64,000 bases of DNA from DASQEH01 sp963765725 (GCA_963765725.1 CAVXXI010000003.1:1426001-1490000), one strand, 5' to 3'. Counted from the first letter of the stretch, positions 26,577 through 35,785 are shown. A program made the numbers and translations. Notes: generated by a model not told the origin, from the sequence alone.

Positions 26577-26810
26577 TCCGGTCGACTCCGCTACCCGGAC
26601 GGTGAGAGCTGGCAGCAGGCCGTCGATCGCGTGAGCGGCCTCGTGAAGGACCTGCCCTCGCGGTGGGCCGGGCGACGGGTCCTGGTGATCGGCCACCTGG
26701 CCACGCGCTGGGCGCTGGAGACGCTGCTCGAGGGCGTCACGCTCGACCAGCTGGCTCGAGAGCAGTTCCGTTGGCGCGAGGGATGGGAGTACCGCGTCGA
26801 CGACGACTGA
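26577..26810 (+). pseudogene. histidine phosphatase family remnant (C-terminal half)
   Basis: About 75 residues match the end of a phosphoglycerate-mutase-like phosphatase: RYPDGESWQQAVDRV, then RRVLVIGHLATRWALETLLEG with the second catalytic His, then FRWREGWEYRVDDD. The N-terminal RHGE motif and half the domain are missing, and no start with a ribosome-binding site fits. The upstream bases are antisense to the DUF899 gene. I read it as a 5'-deleted gene. Confidence 0.65.
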
Positions 26811-26903
26811 GTGGCGGTGACTCATCCGGCCTGCAGCGGGTACCCCTCAGGTCATCGCCCGGACAAGCAGGACCGCCCCCTCGGGGCCCGGAAAGGATGT
26901 GCC

Positions 26904-27965
26904 ATGCCGGAGGACCACGCCCATACGCCCGCACGGACCGCGCGCGCTGTCGTCTACGAACGCAACGGCGGGCCGGAGGTCCTGCAGGTGGTCGACCGGC
27001 CGGTGCCCGACCCCGGGCCTGGCGAGGTGCGCGTCCGGGTACGCCGCTCCGGGGTGAACCCCACCGACTGGAAGTCGCGGCGGGGGAGCGGTGACCAGGC
27101 TCGGGTCGACCCGGCCCAGGTGCCGAACCAGGACGGGTCGGGCGTCGTCGACGCGGTCGGCAGCGGGGTCGAGGCCGCCTGGAACGGGCTCCGGGTGTGG
27201 ATGTGGGAGTCTGCGTACGGCCGGCCCGACGGCACGGCCCAGGAGTACGCCGTCGTCCCGGTTCGTCAGGTCGTGCTGCTTCCCGACAATGCCTCCTTCG
27301 ACCTCGGCGCATGCCTCGGGGTGCCGTTCATCACCGCGCACCGCTGTCTCACGGTCACCGAGGAGGGGCCGACCCGCCTCGGGCCCGGCACGCTGGACGG
27401 CCGGGTGGTCCTCGTCGCAGGAGGCGCCGGGGCTGTCGGCAATGCCGCCATCCAGCTCGCCCGCTGGTCGGATGCGACAGTCATCACCACGGTGAGCACC
27501 CCCGAGAAGGCCAACCTGGCCGCGAGAGCGGGGGCCGACCATGTCATCAACTACAAGCAGCAGGATGTCGCCGCCGAGATCCACCGGATCTCGGCACGTG
27601 GCGTCGACACCATCGTCGAGGTGGCCCCGGCCGCGAACGCTGCCCTTGATGCCGAGGTCATCGCCCGGCTCGGCAGCGTCGCCATCTACGCCAACGACGG
27701 TGGCAACGACTTCAGTCTGCCCGTACGTGCCCTGATGGCTCCGAACGCCCGGTGGCAGTTCGTGCTGCTGTACACGGCCCCGGCAGAGGCGAAGGGCCAC
27801 GCGATCGAGGACGTGTCCGCGGCCGTGCTCGACGGCGCCGTTCGGGTCGGTGACGAGGCCGGTCTCCCGCTGCACCACTTCCCGCTCGACCAGACCGCCC
27901 AGGCGCACCAGGCCGTCGAGGACGCTGTCGTCGGTAAGGTTCTGATCGACGTCAGCGCGGACTGA
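26904..27965 (+). CDS. NADPH:quinone reductase-like zinc-independent alcohol dehydrogenase family protein
   Basis: This medium-chain dehydrogenase has about 353 residues. GGPEVLQVVDRPVPDPGPGEV is the typical N-terminus of quinone oxidoreductases. A GroES-like domain with SGVNPTDWKSRRG and a Rossmann fold with VVLVAGGAGAVGNAAIQLAR (NADPH-binding GxGxxG type) follow. No structural-zinc cysteine cluster is present. The ATG at 26904 has GGAAAGGA eight bases upstream; the frame also opens upstream but with no homology. It probably reduces quinones or enones. It follows the phosphatase remnant by 94 bases and is not obviously part of an operon. Confidence 0.9.
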   Translation: MPEDHAHTPARTARAVVYERNGGPEVLQVVDRPVPDPGPGEVRVRVRRSGVNPTDWKSRRGSGDQARVDPAQVPNQDGSGVVDAVGSGVEAAWNGLRVWMWESAYGRPDGTAQEYAVVPVRQVVLLPDNASFDLGACLGVPFITAHRCLTVTEEGPTRLGPGTLDGRVVLVAGGAGAVGNAAIQLARWSDATVITTVSTPEKANLAARAGADHVINYKQQDVAAEIHRISARGVDTIVEVAPAANAALDAEVIARLGSVAIYANDGGNDFSLPVRALMAPNARWQFVLLYTAPAEAKGHAIEDVSAAVLDGAVRVGDEAGLPLHHFPLDQTAQAHQAVEDAVVGKVLIDVSAD

Positions 27966-27986
27966 CCGACACCTGGGCCGGTCGAG

Positions 27987-29313
27987 TCAGCTGGACGCTG
28001 CGGAGGCTGCGGCGGTCCTGGCGCGGACGGCCGACAAGAACGCGGCGTAGCTCCAGGTGAGGTTGCGGACGCTCTTCTCGAAGCCCGTGGTCCCGTCGAA
28101 CTGCTCGCTCAGCTCGAGGTGGTCACTGTGATAGACGACGGCCTGCAGCATGGCGTCGCCGGCATCCATGAGCTGCCTCGCGGTGTCCGGAGGCGTCGTC
28201 TGCTCACTCACCCCGACCTGGGCGAAGAAGTCCGCGGACTCCGAGCTGTACGGGAGGCGCGCGTCTCGCACGACGGCTGCGGCGAGGTCGTAGTAGAGCT
28301 CCGCGAAGTTCGCCGTGCAGAGCGCCCACGGATGCGCGGTGCCGCTGTCGTTCTCGTCGCCGTCGTAAACGTCCCCCGGATAGCGACCGAGCAGCGGGCC
28401 GCGACCACTGGACGCGTCGACGGCGTTGATCGGGTACGTCGAGGGTGAGCCGGGCTCGGCCCACTGTCCGTCGCAGCGCTGCAGCCGTCGCGAGCAGTCG
28501 CACGTCGGTACAGCTGACCGCGCCGTACACGGACGCCATCACGATGTCGATGTTGGGGTCGTATCCGTCTCGTGGGTGCTGCGCATCGAGGATCGACACG
28601 TAGTACTCGCCGTTCCAGTGGTCCTGAAGCGCCCCCGTCAGCCAGTCGACGGCCTGGTCCACGCCGCTCGGAACGGCGAAGCCGAGGTCGTTCGTTCGGA
28701 TCTCACTGAGGCAGCACAGCTGCACCGAGCGGGTGAAGAAGGACTGGCCGAAGGTCTCCTCCCAGAGGTTGTAGCTGGGGCTCTGGTACGAGGACATCAC
28801 GAAGTCGAGGTTGCGCTGGACGACTGTCTGTGCGCTTGCCTGGGCCGGCGCGTCGAGCTGGCGGTACGACCTCAGGACTGCCAGCGTCTGAAGAGCGGGA
28901 CCGTCGTTCTGGTCGGTCCAGTCGCGGGGGAGGCCCTCGATCGTGAAGCAGGCCCGGGCGAGCGTGGGCGCGTTCTGCTGGCACGTACCGGCGAAGCTCA
29001 CGTAGTCGATCAGCGGCCCCGAGCCGCCGCCCCAGACCGGCTGGTGCGCTTCGGCGATCTCGATCGCCGCAACCGCCGCGTCGCGTACCCAGTTGAAGAC
29101 GTAGTTCTGCCGGACGGAAGCAAGGTCCAGCTCGAACGACGGTGACGCGATGATGCATCCCGGTGACGAGAACCGCCCCGGGTCGGCAGGGTCGGTGAAG
29201 ACGAAGCCGGAGCTCGACACGTTCCTCAGCATCAGCGGGAGCATGTACTGCGCGATCGAGCCCAGGTCCGCGCTGGGCACCGTGGCGTCGACCAATCCGT
29301 ACCGCCGTGGCAT
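27987..29313 (-). CDS. glucoamylase-like GH15 glycosidase, internal frameshift
   Basis: The N-terminal 280 residues contain NYVFNWVRDAAVAAIEIAEA, SYNLWEETFGQSFFTRSVQ (with the Glu pair of the GH15 general acid) and RDGYDPNIDIVMASVYGAV. The frame is lost at about 28467. Omitting one A there gives a continuous frame to the stop at 27987, adding INAVDASSGRGPLLGRYPGD, DENDSGTAHPWALCTANFAE and the final helices. The joined length, about 440 residues, fits a cytoplasmic or surface glucoamylase; no signal peptide is seen. The start is the second ATG (29313), six bases after GAAGGAG. It would cleave terminal glucose from alpha-glucans. It is divergent from the serine hydrolase. Confidence 0.75.
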
Positions 29314-29422
29314 GGCCATCTCCTTCGATCTCGTGTGGGGCGCGGGGTCGTACTCGTCCGCGGCAGGTCCCCCACCGTTCTCTACACCCTTGGTCGGCGC
29401 ACGAGCCGTTAGGGTGGCGTGC

Positions 29423-30562
29423 GTGTCGGCGTCGTCGCGTTTCAGCGAGGTTTGGGACGCACTGGACGGCCAGGTGGAGTCCGGCCGGTTCCCCGGCTAC
29501 GCGGCCGCCATCCGGCACGGCGACCACACCGAGATCCGGGCCGGCGGGCTCACGTCGCTGGGCGGGAGCACGCCCATGCGTCCCGACACGGTCTTTCGCA
29601 TCGCCTCGCTCAGTAAGATCGTCGGCGCCGCACTGGTGCTGCGGCTGGCCGGTACCGGTGCATTCGGCCTGGACTCGTCGGTCTCACGATGGCTTCCGGA
29701 GCTTGCATCCCCTCGGGTGCTGAGCCGACCCGACGCAGAGCTGTCCGACACGGTCGCCGCCGAGCGGCCCGTCGTCGTGCGTGACCTGCTGACTTTCACC
29801 TTTGGGCTCGGATTCGTCCTCCACGACTGCCCACTCAGCCGCGCGATGGTCGAGCGGGGCCTGATGCCCGGACCGGACGGGGCCGAGGTCGGCCCCGACG
29901 AGCTGATGTCGCGGTACGCCACCCTCCCGCTGGCCTACCAGCCGGGCGAGCGCTGGCTGTACCACACCGGCGCCGAGCTGATGGGGGTCCTGGCCTCACG
30001 GGCACTCGGACGCCCGTTGGGCGCGCTGCTGTCCGAGTACGTCACCGAGCCGCTCGGCATGCAGTCGACGGGCTTCTTCGCCGCGGACGTCTCGCGAGTG
30101 GCGGCGTCGTACCGGCCGGGCACGTCCGGCCTGGAGCTGGACGACCCGGGCAACGCCGCCGTCGCAAAGCCTCCCGTCTTCGAGTCGTTGGGAGGAGGGC
30201 TGGTGTCGACGGTCGAGGACTATCTCGCGTTCCTGAGTGCCTTCCTCGTGCCGACGTCCGGGCTCGACCCGCAGACCGTACGGCTGATGGCCGGCGACAG
30301 CCTCACGCCGGGCCAACGCCAGGGGGTCGAGGAGCTGATGGGACCAGGCGTTTCGTGGGGGATGGGCGTCGGGCTGGACCTGGAGCGGGTCCGGCCCTGG
30401 ATGAGGCCCGGACGGTTCTGGTGGAACGGCGGGAGCGGTACGACAGCCTGCGTCGACCCGGGGAACGACCTTGCCGCGGTGCTGATGACGCAGCGGATGA
30501 TGGCCTCGCCGACGGGCGACTTCGACGACTTCTGGCGCGCCGTGTACACCGGGCTCGACTGA
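29423..30562 (+). CDS. serine hydrolase, beta-lactamase/DD-peptidase family
   Basis: This class C beta-lactamase-like protein has about 379 residues. The nucleophile motif SLSK follows TVFRIA, the YxN-equivalent is in WLYHTGAELMG, and the last motif region is WWNGGSGTTACVDP, where HxG is replaced by GGSG as in many esterases of this superfamily. No signal peptide is present, so a cytoplasmic esterase or peptidase is more likely than a true beta-lactamase. The GTG at 29423 is preceded at seven bases by TAGGGT, a -10 element for a leaderless transcript; a GTG at 29414 is in frame but lies inside the -10. Confidence 0.85.
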   Translation: MSASSRFSEVWDALDGQVESGRFPGYAAAIRHGDHTEIRAGGLTSLGGSTPMRPDTVFRIASLSKIVGAALVLRLAGTGAFGLDSSVSRWLPELASPRVLSRPDAELSDTVAAERPVVVRDLLTFTFGLGFVLHDCPLSRAMVERGLMPGPDGAEVGPDELMSRYATLPLAYQPGERWLYHTGAELMGVLASRALGRPLGALLSEYVTEPLGMQSTGFFAADVSRVAASYRPGTSGLELDDPGNAAVAKPPVFESLGGGLVSTVEDYLAFLSAFLVPTSGLDPQTVRLMAGDSLTPGQRQGVEELMGPGVSWGMGVGLDLERVRPWMRPGRFWWNGGSGTTACVDPGNDLAAVLMTQRMMASPTGDFDDFWRAVYTGLD

Positions 30563-30579
30563 GCTCGCCTCGATGCCGG

Positions 30580-31026
30580 TCAGTGGATGCGGAACACCGG
30601 GTGGTGGCGCGCCTCGGCCCGGAGCTCGTCGTCCGACGAGTCCGGCCCCACCCCTTCGAAGAACGCTCCGACCTCCCACTTCCACCGCTTGAGGTAGGCG
30701 CGCAGCACGGCCGACTTCTCGTCGTCGCCGATCTCCTCGGCGGTGAACGCCTGGATGCGTCGCCCGACCCGGAGCTCACCGTTGCCGCTGGCACGCAGGT
30801 TGCGCACCCACTGCGTCTCGCCCCTCGCGGCCACGAGGTACCCGGCGCCGTCGTGGGTGAGGAGGTTGACGGGGGTCTCACGCCAGATGCCCGACGTGCG
30901 CCCGCGGATCCGCAGCACCCGCGAGCCGAGCAGGCTGACCCCGGACCGGGTCAGCGCGGCCACCAGCGGGTTGAAGACATGATTCGTGAACCAGTCCGGC
31001 CGTTTGTACGAGGGGCGTTCGTCCAT
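30580..31026 (-). CDS. nitroreductase family deazaflavin (F420)-dependent oxidoreductase (DUF385/DDN-like)
   Basis: This small split-barrel protein has about 148 residues. RGRTSGIWRETPVNLLTHDGAGYLVAARGETQWVRNLRASG matches the F420-binding Ddn/DUF385 family of Actinobacteria. The start at 31026 (MDERPSYKRPDW) has GGGAGGG about six bases upstream; the frame is open further but without homology. Such proteins use reduced F420 to reduce quinones or other small molecules. It is convergent with the serine hydrolase (17 bases between stops) and appears monocistronic. Confidence 0.9.
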   Translation of the reverse strand: MDERPSYKRPDWFTNHVFNPLVAALTRSGVSLLGSRVLRIRGRTSGIWRETPVNLLTHDGAGYLVAARGETQWVRNLRASGNGELRVGRRIQAFTAEEIGDDEKSAVLRAYLKRWKWEVGAFFEGVGPDSSDDELRAEARHHPVFRIH

Positions 31027-31181
31027 TCGTCGACCCTCCCACAGTCTTCGGACACCTCCGGTGCCCGGTTCGTACAGCGCGTCGTCGGGTAAACCGGTCT
31101 TCACAAACTGTAACCGAGTGGTGACCGTAACCTGAACATTCAGGGCGTACCGGGCGCCCCTCGTCTCGAGGAGAGTGCGCC

Positions 31182-31503
31182 ATGCGCCAACTCACCACGT
31201 CCGTCGCCCTACGTGGCGACGGCCGCCATCTCGACGTTCGGCGTGGTCGCGCTGGCGCCGTCGGCCTCGGCCGACACGGCCGGCTGTGTCACCCGCGCCG
31301 AGTACCGCCAGGTGCAGACGGGCATGCACATGAAGCGCGTGCACGCGATCTTCGACACGAGCGGAGCTGCCTACGGGACCAGCGGGCTGAAGCGGATCTA
31401 CCGGGTGTGCAACACCTATCCGGAGAAGTACTCGGTCGTGGTCTCGTACATGGACATGGCGCCGATGATGATGGTCTCGAGCAAGTCCTGGCGCCTTCGC
31501 TGA
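31182..31503 (+). CDS. small secreted protein, frameshift within signal peptide
   Basis: The ATG at 31182 has GAGGAGAG six bases upstream and begins a signal-like sequence (MRQLTTSVAL). The rest of the signal (VATAAISTFGVVALAPSASA) and the mature part continue in another frame from about 31213. One surplus base near 31210 separates them. The mature protein of about 76 residues, CVTRAEYRQVQTGMHMKRVH then FDTSGAAYGTSG, resembles small secreted actinobacterial proteins with a BLIP/SmpA-like fold (TRAEYxxVxxGM start). Function is unknown. If the base is real, the exported product is lost unless translation starts at the GTG at 31213. Confidence 0.62.
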
Positions 31504-31648
31504 CGCGCCACTGACCGCTCCAGGAGTGGGGCCCGCAGTCGCGAGCGGCCTGTCGGGACGTCACCAGGTCTGCGCAGGTTCGCCGGTGTCGGCGTACGGC
31601 GCTAGGGTGCCGAGCACCGACCCCGACAACGCGACGAAGGAGCACCCA

Positions 31649-32056
31649 GTGGCGTCCCGCCTCAACCCCTACATCAGCTTCGCCGACAACGCGCGCCAGG
31701 CCATGGAGTTCTACAAGGACGTCTTCGGCGGCAACTTGACGCTGAGCACCTTCGGTGAGTTCGGCGCCCCCGACTCGCCCGACTCCGACAAGATCATGCA
31801 CGCCATGCTCGAGACCGAGAGCGGCTACACCCTGATGGGTGCCGACACCCCGAGCGGCATGCAGCGCACGCCCGGCGACACCGTCACCATCAGCATCAGT
31901 GGCGACGACGGCGACCAGCTGCGCGAGTACTTCGGCAGGCTTGCCGACGGCGGAACCGTTGCCATGCCGTTGGAGAAGCAGATGTGGGGCGACGAGTTCG
32001 GTATGTGCGTCGACCGCTTCGGTGTCTCGTGGATGGTCGACATCGTCAGCTCGTGA
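31649..32056 (+). CDS. VOC family protein, PhnB/glyoxalase-like
   Basis: This 135-residue protein has the PhnB-type glyoxalase/bleomycin-resistance fold: NPYISFADNARQAMEFYKDVFGG, MHAMLETESGYTLMGADTP and the end WGDEFGMCVDRFGVSWMVDI. The GTG at 31649 has GAAGGAG six bases upstream; the frame opens earlier, but that part overlaps noncoding sequence. Proteins of this type bind small substrates, and no reaction can be assigned. It stands alone between the small secreted protein and the dienelactone hydrolase. Confidence 0.92.
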   Translation: MASRLNPYISFADNARQAMEFYKDVFGGNLTLSTFGEFGAPDSPDSDKIMHAMLETESGYTLMGADTPSGMQRTPGDTVTISISGDDGDQLREYFGRLADGGTVAMPLEKQMWGDEFGMCVDRFGVSWMVDIVSS

Positions 32057-32162
32057 CGCGACGCCGCCGCTGGCCTCCCGAACGCCGGCCCGCGTCGGAT
32101 ACCGGGAGAGGGGCGGACGGTGATCCCTGACCCCGGCACCCCTCGTGAGGCGTATCGCCGCG

Positions 32163-32753
32163 TCAGCCGACCCGGTCGAGCAGCTCCCGCGAGCGCTTGA
32201 CGACCAGGGCCGTGGCCTCCGCGTCGTACGACGGCAGTGAGCTGTCGGTGAACAGGTGCCGGTCGCCCGGGTAGACGAACAGCTCGGCCAGGTCCGGACC
32301 GACCGTTTCGACGAGCTGGCGAGCGGCGTCGATGTCGCCCTCCAGCGCGAAGAACGGGTCCTGGTCCATGCCGTGGATCTGTACCGGGACCCCGTCGGGC
32401 CACGGGCCGAAAGCCCAGTCACCGGTGAGCGGGATGCAGGCCTCGTAGAGCAGTGCCCCTCGGGCGCCGGGCCGCGTTTGAGCCAACCGCTGCGCGGTGG
32501 CGGCGCCCCAGGAGAACCCGGCGTACACGAGGCCCTCGGGCAGGTCGGCCAGCGACCGCTCGGCGCGCTCTGCGAGCACCTCGTCTCCCACGCTGCCGAC
32601 ATGGGCGACCCCATCCTCGACGGTCTGCGGTCGCTCGCCGTCGAACAGGTCCGGGGTGTGAACCGTGTGCCCACCGGCACGCAGCTGCGCGGCGAATGCC
32701 AGCATCCCGTCGGTGAGTCCCTGCACGTGGTGGAAGACCACGACTTCAGCCAT
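32163..32753 (-). CDS. dienelactone hydrolase family protein
   Basis: This alpha/beta hydrolase of 196 residues is dienelactone-hydrolase-like. The nucleophile elbow is GFSWGAA with Ser81; the classical family has Cys here. The acid and base lie near FFALEGDID and GDRHLFTD. HHVQGLTDGMLAFAAQLRAGGH is the usual N-terminus. No signal peptide is present. The ATG at 32753 follows GGAG closely. It is divergent from an ArsR-type regulator 60 bases away, a common pairing in which the regulator controls the hydrolase. The substrate is unknown. Confidence 0.9.
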   Translation of the reverse strand: MAEVVVFHHVQGLTDGMLAFAAQLRAGGHTVHTPDLFDGERPQTVEDGVAHVGSVGDEVLAERAERSLADLPEGLVYAGFSWGAATAQRLAQTRPGARGALLYEACIPLTGDWAFGPWPDGVPVQIHGMDQDPFFALEGDIDAARQLVETVGPDLAELFVYPGDRHLFTDSSLPSYDAEATALVVKRSRELLDRVG

Positions 32754-32813
32754 CTCTACACTCCTTGCATCGGACGACGGATCAATGATCCAGGATTGTA
32801 GAATGATTCACTA

Positions 32814-33401
32814 ATGTCGGTCAATCAGCAACCGATCCCGGACTACGACCTCGACGAGATGCTCGTCGTCACCGCGCCGGAGCAGTTGCGTGCGCTGGCC
32901 GACCCGCTGCACGCCACCCTCCTCGAGCTGCTGCTGGAGCGGGCCGCCACGGTCACCGAGATGGCCCGGGCCGTCGACCGGCCCAAGAGCACGATCGCCT
33001 ATCACGTCAACCTCCTGCTCCACGCGGAGCTGCTCCGGGTGGTGCGGACGCGGCGGGTGCGAGCGATCGAGGAGCGGTACTACGGCCGCGTCGCCCGCAC
33101 GTACTACGTCGGTGTGCTCAACCGCCCCGAGGACAAGCAGCTCGTGGCCGGCATGAACGGGCTGGCGAGGGCGGCCGCCGAGGCCGCGCCCGCCAACGCC
33201 GCCGACGAACTGCGCTGCCTACTCGTGCACGCCCGCATCCCCATCGAGGACGTGCGCAGCTTCTGGGCGCAGGTGCAGGAGGTGGCTCGCCAGTTCGCGC
33301 AGATCCCGAGGGCGGGCGACCAGGTCTACGGCTTCGCGGCCGGTCTGTATCCCACCGACGCCCCCAGCCTTCCCGACGCCGACCAGGTGCCGAGCGACTG
33401 A
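32814..33401 (+). CDS. ArsR-type winged-helix regulator
   Basis: This 195-residue regulator has an ArsR-like helix-turn-helix (LRALADPLHATLLELLLERAATVTEMAR, then RPKSTIAYHVNLLLHAELLRVV) and a C-terminal ligand-binding region of about 90 residues that is longer than in metal-sensing ArsR proteins. No metal-binding cysteines are visible in the recognition helix. The ATG at 32814 lies nine bases after TAGAAT, a likely -10. It is divergent from the dienelactone hydrolase; the 60-base gap contains the near-repeats CAATGATC and GAATGATT, possible binding sites. Confidence 0.88.
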   Translation: MSVNQQPIPDYDLDEMLVVTAPEQLRALADPLHATLLELLLERAATVTEMARAVDRPKSTIAYHVNLLLHAELLRVVRTRRVRAIEERYYGRVARTYYVGVLNRPEDKQLVAGMNGLARAAAEAAPANAADELRCLLVHARIPIEDVRSFWAQVQEVARQFAQIPRAGDQVYGFAAGLYPTDAPSLPDADQVPSD

Positions 33402-33508
33402 GGGAAGAGGTCGTCGAGCGGTCCACGTATGGGGTCGTCGAGCCGTCCGGGTCATGGCACGGTCGTCAGGACCGGAGCCGGAGAGCCGGATGTCTGTAGG
33501 ACGCCGGC

Positions 33509-34544
33509 TCAGTCGGTGCAGAGAGCGGCGGTGCGCTCGAGCACCGCGCGGCCGTCCGCTTCGGAGCGGCGGCCGAGCCCACAGGCGGCGGCGATGGCGA
33601 CCTCCCGATGGAGCAGTCCGTCGATGACCGAACGGATCGTGCGCTGGTCGGCCAGGGACTGCGCCTCGTGGGCGAAACCCGCCGCGAAGCGGACCGACGC
33701 CGGCAGCTGCAGGGCCTCAGGGGCTCGTAGAAGGCCGGGTCGGTCGTCGCCGGCTGGTCTGCTGCGGCGAACGGGGCGTGCAGGAGGTCGAGGCGGCGCC
33801 CGTCCGGCCACCCGCGCAGGATCGCGTTCGCGAGCAGGACGAGCGGGGTGACGTCGGCCATCGTCGCGAAGGCCCGGTTGTTCATGTCACCGAGGCACAG
33901 GTGGACCCCGAACCGCGTGCCCGCCGGTGCGGCCGCGGCGAGCTCGATGACCGGCTTACGGGCGAGCAGCCTGGCCATGGCGGGCCGTGCCGGCGCGGAG
34001 GTGCCTTCGCCAGCAGTACCAGCTCGGCCGGCACCTCGATCTGGAACAGCGTCCCGGACCCGGTGAGAGCCCGGACGTCGCGGATCTCTGCCAGCGTGGC
34101 CTCGGTGAACGGGCGTCGGTGCGGAGCGCCCCGATCGGGCCGAGGGTGAACATGGCGAGGTCGAAGTCGCCCGGCACGCCCTCCTGGAACTCGAGGTCGG
34201 GGAGTCCGGCAGCCGCCTTCGCCTGCTCGAAGTCGGGCAGGGTCTCCCGCACCGCCTCGAGGTGCCCGAAGTTCAGGGTGGCGCCGTACAGGGTGCGCCC
34301 CCGACGGATCCTCAGCACCGGCGTCTTGTCGTAGTCGGACCAGTCGCCGGGCTTGCGCAGCTCCAGGTCGGGGTGGTCGCGCAGGGACTCGACGATGGAG
34401 ATGATCCAGTTGCGGCGCTCGCCTGTCTCGCCGTCGGGCAGAGTCCGAAGGTGCGGGTCCGAGGATCTGTAGGGCTGTCGTCATCGCCGCAGCGGGCGTC
34501 GACCCCGGCAGGCTCCCCACCAGGTGCGCCTCTCGATCCGCCAT
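33509..34544 (-). pseudogene. methionine-synthase-like (MetE/UROD fold) gene, multiply frameshifted
   Basis: Joined pieces give one protein of about 345 residues. It starts at an ATG (34544) with AGGAGGAG upstream (MADREAHLVGSLPGSTP), continues LRTLPDGETGERRNWIISI, then YGATLNFGHLEAVRETLPDF, then PFTEATLAEIRDVRALTGSG, then GVHLCLGDMNNRAFATMADV, and ends at GRAVLERTAALCTD. Frame changes are needed near 34455, 34105, 33985 and 33725. The layout resembles cobalamin-independent methionine-synthase-like proteins of Actinobacteria, but the exact function is uncertain. Four shifts in one gene suggest true decay or locally poor sequence. It lies 26 bases downstream of a methyltransferase. Confidence 0.6.
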
Positions 34545-34570
34545 GACTTGTCCTCCTCCTTGCTAGAGAG

Positions 34571-35314
34571 CTACGCCGCGGTCGGCCTGCGGTACACGGA
34601 GACGTGCGAGCGTGACTCGCCGGTGAACTCCGCTCCCGACCAGTCCGCGTGCCTCGTTGTCAGCTCGAGCCCGGCCAGCTCTGCCATCAGGTCGAGCTCG
34701 GCCGGCCAGATGTAGCGGTGCGGGCTGCGGCCGAGGTGCGCCGATCTACCCTCGTCGAACCGGAAATGATGGGACACGATCTGCTGGTTCGCGACGTCGT
34801 ACGTGTCCAGGCCGATGTAGCCCGGCTCGGACGCGAACACGACGGCCTGCTGTCCGGGGGGCGGCGCGGGCAGCACGGGCACCCACAGCTCGATGACGAA
34901 GCTGCCGCCGGTTGCGAGGTGACGGGCCGCATTGCGGAAGCAGGCGACCTGTTCGGCCTGGCTGAGCAGGTTCGAGATCGTGTTGAAGACGAGGTAGACG
35001 AGGGTGTACTCGCCGGGCGCGCGAGCGGTGGCCATGTCGCCGACGACGACCGGGATCCGGGCCTCGTCGGCCTTCGTGCGGAGCTGGGCGATCATCGGAG
35101 CGGACAGCTCGATGCCGGTGACGGGCACGCCGCGGGCGGCCAGGGGAACGGCGATTCGTCCGGTGCCGATGGCCAGCTCCAGCGCTCGGCCGTCGCCTGC
35201 CAGGGCCGCAAGGCGGTCCACCGTCGGCTCCACGACGACAGGGTCGAACATCTCGGAGTGGGACGTGTCGTAACGCTGGGCCGCGTCGGCGTCCCAGATC
35301 TCGTCCTGGCGCAT
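34571..35314 (-). CDS. class I SAM-dependent methyltransferase
   Basis: This soluble protein of 247 residues has a Rossmann-type methyltransferase domain. ALELAIGTGRIAVPLAARG is the SAM-binding motif I, VTGIELSAPMIAQLR motif II, and VVVGDMATARAPGEYTLVYLVFNTISNL covers motifs III and IV. The N-terminus (WDADAAQRYDTSHSEMFDP) matches small-molecule methyltransferases of unknown substrate. The start at 35314 fits the homology. It precedes the broken MetE-like gene on the same strand by 26 bases, suggesting a former two-gene unit in methyl-group metabolism. Confidence 0.9.
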   Translation of the reverse strand: MRQDEIWDADAAQRYDTSHSEMFDPVVVEPTVDRLAALAGDGRALELAIGTGRIAVPLAARGVPVTGIELSAPMIAQLRTKADEARIPVVVGDMATARAPGEYTLVYLVFNTISNLLSQAEQVACFRNAARHLATGGSFVIELWVPVLPAPPPGQQAVVFASEPGYIGLDTYDVANQQIVSHHFRFDEGRSAHLGRSPHRYIWPAELDLMAELAGLELTTRHADWSGAEFTGESRSHVSVYRRPTAA

Positions 35315-35433
35315 GCACCGATCCTGTCAAGCACGGCGGTGCCACGTCCAACGGCTTTCCCACGTCAGTCGACGCTTCCTGCCCCGCCCGTCGCTTGGCC
35401 CCCGGCCGACGACGCGACCTGTACCGTCGGTAC

Positions 35434-35700
35434 ATGGCCCGCGAGATCCCCGTAACCGAGGCCCGAGCAGAGTTCGCCGACCTGATAAACCGCGTCGGCT
35501 ACGGCGGCGAGCGAGTAATCATCACCCGCCACGGCAAGCCGCTTGTCGCGCTGGTGCCGGCCGACGAGGCTGGTCTCGCCGAGGCTCCGGCCGAGGACTC
35601 GGTGGTCGTGCTCGACGTGGGGTCAGCGGCCGTCAGGTCGTCCCCGCCGCTGCACCAGGCGGCGGCCGAGCACACCCCGCGACCGCGCGCCGCGAAGTAG
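35434..35700 (+). CDS. Phd/YefM-type antitoxin, no adjacent toxin
   Basis: This protein of about 88 residues begins with a typical prevent-host-death fold: MAREIPVTEARAEFADLINR, then GGERVIITRHGKPLVALVPA. The C-terminal half is variable and proline-rich, as in antitoxin tails that bind toxin. The ATG at 35434 has TACCGT six bases upstream, a leaderless-type arrangement. No toxin gene (Fic/Doc, VapC or YoeB-like) is visible on either side; the next gene is an extra clpP, 101 bases away on the same strand. It may be an orphan antitoxin or a repressor in its own right. Confidence 0.85.
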   Translation: MAREIPVTEARAEFADLINRVGYGGERVIITRHGKPLVALVPADEAGLAEAPAEDSVVVLDVGSAAVRSSPPLHQAAAEHTPRPRAAK

Positions 35701-35755
35701 CGGCGCGGGCGCTCTTCCAGCGTGCGCGCGTAGAGAGTGGCATCTTGCGAGGCTC

Positions 35756-35785
35756 TTCTGTACAATCTGTAAATTATGTACAGAA
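35756..35785. promoter_or_regulatory. inverted repeat upstream of the extra clpP
   Basis: TTCTGTACA (35756-35764) and TGTACAGAA (35777-35785) are perfect 9-bp arms around a 12-bp A/T-rich spacer. It ends 16 bases before the clpP start codon, in an A/T-rich stretch unusual for this DNA. It is a strong candidate repressor or activator site. Confidence 0.7.

Noticed and set aside
29423..30562. Antibiotic-resistance beta-lactamase
   Set aside because: There is no signal peptide, and the third motif is GGSG-like rather than KTG/HxG, so an intracellular esterase or peptidase is more likely.
33403..33475. Possible further tandem repeat (GGTCGTCGAGC-type, units of 24-28 bp)
   Set aside because: Only two and a half irregular units are present and the period is not constant, so I do not group it with the 22-bp arrays.
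35434..35700. Complete toxin-antitoxin module
   Set aside because: No toxin-like gene of suitable size is on either side; the downstream gene is a full ClpP.
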